Shown here piece by piece: positions 23,751-32,713 of a DNA stretch of 32,713 nucleotides. Under the pieces are notes generated by a model, which was given only the letters and a program-made list of their open reading frames with translations, made no database searches and was not told the origin of the DNA. The position numbers were made by a program, and so were the translations under genes. Origin of the DNA: Chromera velia (lineage: Eukaryota; Sar; Chromeraceae); assembly GCA_018398765.1 (NCBI GenBank), contig JAHBMJ010000720.1:89953-122665 (forward strand), read 5' to 3'. Each line of letters begins with the position of its first letter. The stretch's first letter is position 1.

Positions 23751-26682
23751 CATGGATGGCCTTAGATGCGCACATGAATATGTACGCCATGCATACAGGT
23801 GCATTACATCGATCTTCATTCCATGCAGCTGGGGGGATCGAGGCACAGATTTCCATGCATTGCATGATCCCGCATGGTCGGTCGATCAGAAGAACTGCTT
23901 CGCCGTTTGCACCGATCCAAACTAGGATCCAAAAGTTCGCTTCCCTTGGGCTGTCGACGCCTGTCGTGCTGCCGTCTCTCTTCTGTCCGATCTTTTCAAC
24001 ACATGCACCGTGTTCCGCCGGTCACATTCTTTCATGCTCTAAATTTTCTGTGACACATCACAGACATGCAGGGAAAAGAAGCCAAGTCGGGCGGGCAACG
24101 AACGCAACCCTCCCACGTTCGAACGACAATTTCTCTCTTCCTCTCTTCTTTTTGCCTGGTGGGTGCACAAGGAGGATCTTTAGAAAAGCAGACCTGCACA
24201 AATGAGCTCCGTAGGAGCTCTGTGAGTGGTCGACAACAAAAGAAAGTAAGCGCCGGACTAGAAGCACACAGGCACCTTTCGGATACGTTCTCACACGAAC
24301 ACACGCGATGGTACACCCATGCGTACACACGCCACCCAGACACGCGAAACACGCACAGGAGGTATAAGGGAGTACTCATTCATCCATTCATTCATTCACG
24401 CATACATTCATTCATCCATTCATTATTTGACTGAAAAGTCTCAAAAGGCCCCGGCCATCAGGAAGGGAGCTGGCTGGAAGACCAGCCCTTTCTTCCCTCT
24501 CCCCTATGGAACAGCGCAGCCAGACAGACTCACTTGTGGTGCGGGAAATGAAGAGAGAAAAAAGCAAAACAGCAAAGGAAACAAACGAAGGCTTTCCATC
24601 GCCGTGCTTGTGCACGGCAACAGAGGGAAAATAAAAAAGAGTGCTTTCTTTATTCCCGTTTGCTTTCTGCTTTCTGCCATGTGTATGTCTTGTCTGTCCG
24701 CGAGGCGTTCGTCTTCCAGAAGCAGAACGACAAAAAAAGGGGGGAAAGAAAAACAGGTCGGCACGCCTGCATTCCATAGACACGGCCAGCAGCTCGAACG
24801 GAGTCAACGGACTCATTCAAAAGAGGACAGAGCAGGAAAGAAAGCATTTACAACAGACACGGTCAGGTGATGGCCAAAGGAAACTCTGTCAGGAACGGAC
24901 AAACAACACATACGCACGAGGAGAGCAAAGGATCGGGAGCCAACGGTACTGCAGGCCCTCCTTCAACCCCCAACTGGTTTTGCTGACGTTGTTTCGCCAT
25001 TGAAGAAAGAAGGGTCGACTGAATGGCTGACAACGAACAAGGAAGGACTGCGGGCAGACTTGAAGAAGAAAATATAAGATTGAAAGCTGAAAAAACGAAC
25101 AACGAACGAACGAATTCTTGCGGGACCTCCCGACCAACCTCGTTCCAGTCTGATGAAAGAATCAAAGAACACAAGACAGAAAGGGAGGAAACGAGTAAAA
25201 CAGGACAAGAAGCAACACATAGAGGGGGGAGAGAGAGGAAGACCGAAAAGACGCGCACCAGCGCGCTATCTCTCAAAATATGTGTATGGTATACAATGAA
25301 GAATGACAGAAGACGATACAATTCAATAGACATGAAAAAATAATTGAGGAGGAATAGAGAAATATAATTAATTCATGAGGAATAGAGAAATATACTGCGG
25401 AAAGAAAAGAAGGCCCAGTGAAGGACCCATGCAAGAAGAAAGAGTGAAAGAGTGCGTGACGCAGCAACCGTCTCTCTCTCTCTCGCTCTCTTTCCCTGTC
25501 TCACAACACAGTGATCGATCAGGCACAGACAAACACATGCCGATGCACAATCCTTCCTTGATCAGAACAGTTGAAACAGCAAACCATTCTCCCTCTCCCA
25601 CTCCCATTTCCCCCCGTGTAGGTGAGGCCATCAACACCCTCACTCTCTCAGTCAGACAGCTCTCCAGACAGACAGTCGTCTGAGGAATTGTCCCTCCCTC
25701 CCCCTTCCCTGTCCCGCAAACCCTCCCTCACAGACTCTCTCGCGGATGCAAACGCATCCACTTCTCCATAACATGCACTTTCATCATTCACAACCGCACC
25801 TGTCACACAATGCCTGTCTCGCTCCAGGGCAAGCTTTCGGCTTCCTTCAGCGGATCCCCCCCCCCCTACTCGCCAGAAAGATGGCAGGCAGTGGTGAGAG
25901 GAAGAAAAAACCGGAGGTCGGATTGTCCTCCTGCTGTCGTCTCTTTTGACACCCTTTTTTGCCCACGGAGCACAGGAGGGGAAAGAGTGCACACGCAAGA
26001 AGAAAAGAATGGAAATGGGGGAAAGAGAGGGAAAGGGGGCTCAACCTTTACAAGACAACATGCTCACCCCTCCCCTTCCATCAATTCCGTTACCACACCT
26101 GCCTGGCACCATCAAAATCCCCCCTGTCACCGCTGACTGCTTTTCTTCATCCTGTAGGGCCGCTTTTTCTTCCACAAAACGTTGCATGACACTTCAAACC
26201 CTCCATGCGGAGGCAGAAGTGCACACGCACACACAAACATATATCTAGAAAATTCAGAGGGCAAGCTGGAAAGATACAACAGATGAGCAGCAGCAGCACA
26301 CGCAGGCATCCACCAACAACGAGCAAGACGTGGAAAGGTCTCCTTTACTTTCTGTCTGTCGTTTGATTCTCTGTTTCTTTTTATCCTTTTCTCTTTCTCT
26401 TGTTTCCTTCCTTCAGTGTATCGGAACCCTTTTGAGGAAGGAACAAAACCAGTGCAGGCATGCACAATTCCTTCGCAATCAAAACCGGAGGAGGGGCGCA
26501 GATAAGAAAAAACAGAGGGAGGGTGGGAGAGAAAAACCCGCCTCGCTTCCCTCGGTCTCTCGTCGTCTCTGCCTGGTCTCCTTCCTCCCTTCCAGCCATC
26601 TTCTTCCTTCAAGGAGGCATCCATCCCAGCGTTTCTTCTTTCCCACCACCTTTCTCTTAGTGTCCCACGTTCTTTCTCTCTC
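23751..26682. other. Intergenic, no gene supported
   Basis: Mixed-composition DNA. From about 24060 to 25450 the plus strand is mostly purine-rich, so the minus strand looks like intron or UTR sequence of a minus-strand transcript; some is presumably the 3' UTR of the fusion gene ending at 26683. An ATTC repeat lies at 24376-24424. Open frames on both strands (for example minus 24863-25333 and 25648-25998, plus 25023-25343) lack recognisable motifs. A Ser/Pro-rich plus-strand reading at 25621-25770, after a possible acceptor GTGTAG, is the most protein-like but unsupported. Confidence 0.45.
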
Positions 26683-29600
26683 TCAACCTTGAGGGGGGAA
26701 TGACTTCAAGTACAGATTGCGGAGCTGCTCCACGCACATGAACCTGCATCACAGTACACACATCAACACAAACAGCTGAGAGCAAGCGAACCCTTTAGCA
26801 GTACACCGGGTGGGTCTTGAAGCGAACGAGTACAAAACGGCGGACTTCCCTCCCTAGCGGCAAGGCGAAAAACATACGAGCAAAAAGTCCAGCAAAGACA
26901 AAAGATGACAGGCCGACGGAAAACAGGTCTTGTCCATTTTATTCAGAGAGTAGCAGAACCCGCTAGGTTTGACAACCACGCGACACACCTCCTTCGTTCA
27001 TTTCCCTTTCCTCTTCTCTCCTTTCTCCGCCAACTGAAAGGAACGATGGCTGAGCCAAGTACTGCCACCTCAATAAGCAAGAAATGCAACGATAAAAAAA
27101 AACCACCGACCTGAGCATGTTGAGGGGAACCTGGCGGGCAATGGTGGGGGCGATTCCCTTGTAGACCGCCGTCGGGCCCTCGTTGCTCACCGTCTTCACA
27201 ATGCAGTCTGCAGTCCCTGAGTACGGCATCTTGCCAGTCACAGCGTCGGGAGACATCTGCAGAAACGTGAGAGGGGATTCTTGTACTTAGCCATCATTGA
27301 CTGCGTCCAGGTCTTTATTTCATTGACACACCGGCAAGTCTTTGAACAAAGAGTAAATTGACGGCGAAAGGACAGAGAGAGAAAATGCTGAGGGTACGAA
27401 AAGACGAAAGGGGACCACAGCGAAGTAAGTACGGTGAAAATTCAAGAAAGCGTCAAAGGTAAAGCACCTTCATATGCTTCTGTCTCTCGTCCTCCCCATC
27501 CTCTTCTGGCTCCACGCACACACACACACACACACACACACAGTCACACACACACACACACACGTACACACACACACACGCACACACACACCTGCATGAG
27601 TCGTGTTTTGGCCACATCGAAGGGGTTTGAGAACACCGCAGCCACGACACCTGCCACAAGGGAAGCCCCCATGTGAACTGCAGGCCCGTCCCTGAGAGGG
27701 GTTCTCTTCAAAATCTCCTCCTTCGACTGATCATAACAAGCCATCTGTGCTGCAGTGACGATCATTGCCCTGTTCACAGTCGGGCCTGCACCTCGCCAAA
27801 GAGCCGTCACTCCTTCCTCCTTCACTACTGTGCCCATCGCATGTCCGACGTGCTTGTAGTTTCGCTGCTGGTCTGGGGGGAGCAGACCGTCTGCCTGCAT
27901 CCGGACCATCACCATGTCTGCGGGGTTTCCGACCATAGCCCCCGCAGCCCCCGCCCCCAAACCTGCCCCGATCTTTCCAGCAAACGTCAGCTGTACGGAC
28001 CCGTCCTCCTTCGGCTTCGTCGTTCCGATTCCCCCCGTCTCCATCCCCCTCTTCAGAGCATCATAGGCTCCGAATTTTGTGCCGACAAAGGAAGCCTGCC
28101 GAGCTACGTTGGCAGACAAGCCCTTGTAAAGAGCCATCACTCCCTCTGTTTGCACGACATCAACACCAGTCGCGAGCATGCCTCTGCGGACAGCCGCTCC
28201 CGCGGCATCCCCCCCTCCCTGACCGGCCAGCTGCATGCGAACCTTGACAAGGTCCACAGGGTGTGTGGCTGCCCCTGCAATCACGGCACCAGTCTGACCG
28301 ATCATGAACGAGGCAAGCGCGGGGACTTTTTTCGCGGCAACCTTGGCAGCTGCACCGGCAGCGACTGCGGCACCAGCTGCATGCTTTACAGTGGTTGCAG
28401 AGCTGCCATCTGAGGATGCGGGGGGCACCGCAACCGACTGACCCGCAGAGGCAGGCAGGGCGAGACGAGACGCTCTTCTTGCTGCTGCCACGAAGAGGCG
28501 AGACAGGGCAGGGTCTGCAGCTGCCATGAGCAGAGGCAGGGCGAGGGGAACAGATCCAGGAGCACCCCCGGAAAAGGGTAACTCCTCAACCTCCTCCCCA
28601 TTCTCTGTGTACTCAAGAACCAGCTCGGTTTGGGTCTCTGTCTCTGCCTTGCTTGGCATGACCAAGGCTTCCTCCAACTCCCTCACGCCGTCCTTTTCTT
28701 CCACTACCACCTCCTCCTCTGACAGGGCAGGAACTGCAGTCGACCGACGCGGAAAAGAGACCGAAGACAGAGCTCTCTGACTCTTGGAGAAAGTCTTCTC
28801 TCTGATCTCCAAATCTTCATCTGCTGCTCCCTCGAGGTCACGGAGTCGGGACTGAAGGAGGAGGGCAAGGGCGCCACATCCTGTTGAATCAAAATTAATC
28901 CCGGCTCTCTGCTCGGCAAACTGCAGGGAGAGAGGCAAAAATGGGGGAAGCAATCCACGAGAAGAAGGAAATCAACGAAGAGATGAGGGCACTCCCAAGG
29001 TTTCACACTCAACTAATTGAACGACGAGTTTCTCCTCTCAGAAACAAACATTTGCGTGTCACAGATGAAATCCAAACAGCGACGTCGTTTCATCACTCCA
29101 TACATGTAGCGAATGCGTACACTCGTTCTTTACAGGGTCGAGTCGACTCACGTCATTGTAGTTCGTGTTCACGTTCACGTCAATCACCAGCAGCTCCCCA
29201 TCTGCTGATTCGACAAGTTCCACCCCTGCCGTTTCCACCCCTCTCGACTTGAGCATCTGGTGGACACGGGATACAAGGGGGAGTTGTGCCCACTTCTCAC
29301 GGGTGCTGGCGTCAATCTCGAACCTTTGGAGGTGCTGCATGCCGGGCTCAACTTGAGCGTCCTGCAAGAGGGAAGAGAAACGTGAGGGATTCACAAAGCA
29401 GATAAAGTAAGATGTAAGCTGTCGAAACAGCACCAACCAAAGGGGGGAGGAGCCTGATGTGGCGAAACAAGAATGGCAACACCCTGGAGGTCAAATAAAC
29501 AAGCACCAAAGAATGGGAACACCCCGGAGGTCAAATCACCAAGCACCAAGGAATGGGAACACCCCGGAGGTCAAATAACCAAGCACCAAAGAATGGGAAC

Positions 29601-31498
29601 ACCCCGGAGGTCAAATCACCAAGCACCAACCAACCTGCATGTTGCAACCGGGCTCGAGAAGAGAGGCGGGGCAGAAACCAGAGAAGCCACTTCTGCTGCC
29701 TGTGGCTCCCTTCTCCTTGTCTCTGCCACTTCCCCTCTTCCCTTTGTCCTTAGAACCAAAGGGGGCACGAGAGAAACTGGTGGAGGAACCCGATGAGAGT
29801 ACGGACGAGCTCTCTGAAGAGGCCGGAGAGACGTCACTGTTCGTCTCTTCAAGATCGCTCTCTGCGTTCTTGTTCGGACCCCAGATCTTCAATGCGTACA
29901 GGAACTTGTCCCCAATGAATTCCAGACGATGAATGTGGTCCACAGGGACGTACTCCTGCGGGAAACGCGCACACAAACTACTGTTTTGATACAAGCCATC
30001 TGGCGTTGTCACAGCTGAAGCGAAAAGCCACCGACGCCTTCACATGGAAAAAGGGGACCTAGCACGGACATTGCAAAAAAAAGGTGGGGACCGCTCCGTT
30101 TGATTATTCACTATACGTTGACCCCTGCCACCAGGGAAATGCTCTCTGTGTCTCAATCTGTTCACCAACACATCCGAACCCGTATTCCAGGCACCACCGA
30201 CTCACCTGAGCCAGCAGCAGACCATCTATCGGGAGTTCAGCAGCGAATTCGTCGGAGTCCAGATAGGCCCGCAGTTCCGCCGCGCTCCTCATCAGTCGAA
30301 CTCCCTTTCCGCTTCCTGATCTGTTGTGCTTCAAAATCAGAGGAAATCCAACCTTTGTCGCACGATCTGCAGCCACAAGAAAAAGGAAAAAACGAACCTG
30401 AACAATTTCGATACTGTATGGACTTCGGGGTCCGTTGAAGTGCGTGGTCGATCTTTTCCAACATTTTCTGACCGGCTGATCGACTGCAAAGAAACCAGCC
30501 CTGGTTCAGCTCTGTTCTACGCTTTCATAAGTGGTCTGCGAGATGATTCGTCAAGCTTTTTTATTGCAGGTAGTTGAATCTTTCCCGTTTTTGAGGAGAA
30601 AGCAAAGCAGACTCGTAACAGACTCTTCTCTCGTAGACAAAGAGAAAGCTGGGCAAAAACAAAGCAGACTGATCGGCTGACCAATCAGGTTTGGGTCGTA
30701 CATCGTCACAACGACTGTCCGGGGAGATCGGACGCCGAACTGCTGAAGAGCTGCAATCTGGGCCACTTTGTTGATTTCAAGGGCCAGGGCGGCACTCCCG
30801 TTGACGATCACTCTCTGATGGGCCTCCAGCCAAGCAAGAAGCGCTGCTGTGTACTCGGGAGAATGTCGATTCTGCAAGAGAATAAAACGCAACGATGAGC
30901 CAACTCAGTAAAAAAAGCAGGACGGAGGAGGGAGACGATTAAGTGAAGGCTGGACGGGGAAGGGAGACGAGTAAATGAAGGCTGAATGAAGAAGGGAGGG
31001 AGGAGGGAGGAGGGAGGAAGGCGGCGCGGAGACTGACCCCACGCGTGTGAGACGAGGCACTCATCCGATTGTAGAAGATCCCGTGAGGAGGCTCTGTATT
31101 GAAATCCAGGATCTGGCGGCACTTGTCTTCCGGGTTCCCAATATTCCACTCAACTACACTCTGCAGCCATGCAGACAGGAGGAATGAGAGGACTCTTCTT
31201 GAAAGGGGCATAAAACTCCTTCAGAAAGGAACAGGAAGACAGACGGTGAAGGCAGACCCAAGCAAAACCCAAGCAGAACTACACCTTCGAGAAGACTCCA
31301 TGCAGAACTGACCAATCCGATGGACTCAAAAGCCGTTCGAAGTGGGTGCATCCATTCCTCGTTTTCGTGAATGACATACACTGCAGGTGCCGATCCACCC
31401 GATTGTTTTGCCGCCTTTGACTTCTTCTTTCTCGAGTGAGAAGACTTCAGCGAAGCCCCTCCCTCGGGAAACGGGGGCAGAAGACCGACAGAAGCCAT
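26683..31498 (-). CDS. RimK-like ATP-grasp ligase fused to a mitochondrial 2-oxoglutarate/malate-type carrier
   Basis: Nine exons join in frame: 31498-31313, 31160-31038, 30871-30882 (read 30871 down from 30871 is not meant; the exon spans 30682-30871), 30366-30206, 29955-29635, 29361-29152, 28920-27592, 27256-27111 and 26743-26683; 908 residues. Residues about 40-430 form an ATP-grasp ligase of the RimK-like type: FYNRMSASSHTRG, NGSAALALEINKVAQ, the nucleotide-binding LILKHNRSGSGKGV (Lys179) and the metal/ATP-binding DVNVNTNYND (388-397). Residues about 595-908 form a full mitochondrial carrier with three repeats: PVDLVKVRMQ (618), PADMVMVRMQ (730) and PFDVAKTRLMQ (830). The PADxxxxRMQAD form and the NRAM segment are typical of oxoglutarate/malate and plant dicarboxylate carriers. 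The large exon contains both the ATP-grasp C-terminus and two and a half carrier repeats without a stop. Substrates of both domains are unproven. Confidence 0.88.
27515..27591 (-). repeat. (GT)n array starting at the donor of fusion-gene intron 7
   Basis: On the minus strand the exon ends CTCATGCAG at 27592 and the intron begins directly with GTGTGTGTGTG, running with a few variants for about 75 bases. The donor dinucleotide is the first repeat unit. The next exon, at 27256, restores the third carrier repeat. Confidence 0.92.
28525..28527 (-). other. Internal ATG before a presequence-like segment in the fusion linker
   Basis: Codon 529 of the fusion is Met, followed by an Ala/Arg/Leu-rich, acid-poor segment (MAAADPALSRLFVAAARRAS) that resembles a mitochondrial presequence and lies about 65 residues before the carrier's first helix. 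It could be the start of a separate carrier product from an internal promoter or by alternative initiation. No stop separates it from the upstream ATP-grasp frame. Confidence 0.4.
29471..29630. repeat. Four-copy 40-bp minisatellite in fusion-gene intron 5
   Basis: Four head-to-tail 40-bp units start at 29471, 29511, 29551 and 29591. Units 2 and 4 share TCACC where units 1 and 3 have TAAAC/TAACC, so an 80-bp pair was probably duplicated. The array stops four bases from the exon 5 donor, whose first intron bases GTTG echo the repeat. There are no spacers, so it is not a CRISPR-type array. Confidence 0.95.
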
Positions 31499-32238
31499 TG
31501 TTCCACCACCAGTCTCTTGGTTCGCTGGGATGGGTGTGCAGGGATTGCTCCTTCCTCTCGCGAGGTCCGAGATAGAGTACCTGCAGGCTTCCTTCAGGGC
31601 TCTCTACTCGTCTCCATCGAAACACGCACAAAAAGAAAGTATGAAGAAGGGAAGCTGTGTGCTTGAACGGCCACTTCGTTTTTGAGGAGGAAGACTATGT
31701 CAGACTGTCTAGAAAATTTTTTAGTTCGACCTAGCTGCATGCGCATATATGCGAGCTAGCTACAAAACAACACAAAGGGCCCATGCAGGGCCCAATTATA
31801 TGGGGCCATACAGTTTTGAGTCACTTACAAATATTTCTGTGCAGACATGCATTGCATTCCAAGGATGGTTCTTGTGGGTCCAATGTCCGAAAATGCGAAG
31901 AAACGCGGTCCGACCATAAGAATTTGGCGACGGAAAACTGGGGCCCACTGCCCACGGTAAATTCGCTGCAGCACGCGAAATGCGCGCGAATTAATATGAC
32001 AGTGCGCATCATGGCATGCAGGCCATGGCATGCCGGGGCCCGCATGGCATTGTAAGCTAGCGTGCGTCAAAAGTTTGCAAACTGCATGCAGCTGCCGTGC
32101 TGCAAATTCATCTCTTAGGAAATCGATTCGCCTGTTGCAAGCTGTGTTGCAGTTTGTTGCAGCTAGTTGCCCTGTGTACTATGCATAATATGTGTCCATA
32201 TCTGGCATTATACTTTTAATTTTCGGAGTTAGTGCAGT
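31499..32238. other. Upstream region of the fusion gene
   Basis: This contains the 5' flank of the minus-strand fusion gene. From about 31730 the texture changes: pyrimidine tracts vanish and GCATGC, GGGCCC and TGCAG words become dense, including three CATGGCAT copies at about 32010-32049. No exon is supported. Confidence 0.5.
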
Positions 32239-32616
32239 ATGGTTGGCGCGCGCTTTCGCGGGCCAAAGTGTATATCACCCTTGTCACCGCTCACGGATGC
32301 GGACTGCATGTCCGCGTATCCGTGCGTGCGTCAGAAGTCCGCGACTTGCAAGATTTGCATGCGTTGTGAATTAAGGTCAGACAAATCAGATCGAAAGCAG
32401 CAAGCGGTTTCAAAAGCGGTTGCAAGTCTCGCCAGCATTGCGTCACGCATGGCCGACAAGTCGAGGCAGCTTGTTCGCTTTGCCGGGGCTGCGGGCCCGC
32501 AAAGTTTTTTTGGATTTGAGCATAAGACTCAGAGGGCACAACTGCAATTTTTTATCGAAGCAGTCTCCTGTTGTAAAGGTGTGAGTTTGAAGTGTGTCAC
32601 GTTTCTCCGGCAGTGA
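32239..32616 (+). CDS. Uncharacterised ORF, doubtful
   Basis: A 125-codon frame starts with ATG. Its composition is even and lacks the simple-repeat bias of the spurious frames elsewhere. It holds a Cys cluster (CKICMRC) and a stretch that reads like amphipathic helix (VSKAVASLASIASRMADKSRQL). I recognise no family. A GTGTGAG after residue 113 could be a donor. It could be an exon of a gene continuing outside the window, or chance. Confidence 0.25.
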   Translation: MVGARFRGPKCISPLSPLTDADCMSAYPCVRQKSATCKICMRCELRSDKSDRKQQAVSKAVASLASIASRMADKSRQLVRFAGAAGPQSFFGFEHKTQRAQLQFFIEAVSCCKGVSLKCVTFLRQ

Positions 32617-32713
32617 GCCGTCACCGGAACACACACAGAGTCCCGGAAAGCACACTTTGCTTCGACCACAATATTTGAAAGCGGTGAGGATCGAGGCGGA
32701 TTGAATCAAGGCA

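Noticed and set aside
24863-25333. 156-codon minus-strand frame
   Set aside because: It is hydrophobic through CT-rich composition, shows no domain, and has no splice or start context.
25621-25770. Ser/Pro-rich plus-strand reading after a GTGTAG acceptor
   Set aside because: It is only 49 codons, has no partner exon in phase, and the minus strand is open over the same interval; chance is as likely.
29471-29630. CRISPR-like array
   Set aside because: The 40-bp units are directly contiguous with no spacers, and the context is an intron of a eukaryotic gene.
30682-30871. Alternative wording of exon 3 of the fusion gene in its feature entry
   Set aside because: The correct extent is 30871 down to 30682 (190 nt, phase 0 to phase 1), judged from the TTGCAG acceptor at 30872 and the GTCAGC donor at 30681; any other numbers for that exon should be disregarded.

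Overview
The window is nuclear DNA from a eukaryote. Three multi-exon protein genes can be assembled from it with continuous reading frame across 29 GT-AG introns. A plausible source is a chromerid-type alga such as Chromera, or a related alveolate with a secondary plastid. This is inference from three things: a bacterial-type KAS II with what looks like a signal-plus-transit leader beginning at Phe, many short exons, and long intergenic stretches full of simple repeats. No database search was possible.

Layout. Positions 1-6811 hold no gene I can support; they include an AT-rich block (about 2160-4500) and a 500-bp TC/TG/TATG microsatellite (4617-5125). Positions 6812-12821 (+) encode a 1731-residue protein with an N-terminal F-box, beta-propeller-like strands and very long low-complexity regions. 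Positions 12822-13887 are an AT-rich spacer plus the upstream region of the next gene. Positions 13888-21067 (+) encode a complete 463-residue beta-ketoacyl-ACP synthase II (FabF) in 19 exons, with all catalytic residues present. Positions 21068-26682 are intergenic: a possible orphan first exon at 21651, an AT-rich island (about 21830-23750) holding a clean 239-bp TIR element with 8-bp target duplications, then purine-rich DNA without a supported gene. Positions 31498-26683 (-) encode, in nine exons, a 908-residue protein that joins a RimK-like ATP-grasp ligase to a complete 2-oxoglutarate/malate-type mitochondrial carrier. Positions 31499-32713 are upstream sequence with one uncertain ORF.

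The three genes do not form an obvious pathway. FabF points to type II fatty acid synthesis in a plastid. The F-box protein points to SCF ubiquitin ligase recruitment. The ATP-grasp/carrier protein is the most unusual object here: both domains are intact, the exon carrying the C-terminal end of the ATP-grasp fold runs without a stop into the carrier, and I know of no described protein with this architecture.

The splice sites also stand out. Of 29 inferred introns, 23 end in TGCAG and 13 begin with GTC (C at +3, normally disfavoured). In several introns a tandem repeat starts at or within a few bases of the donor.
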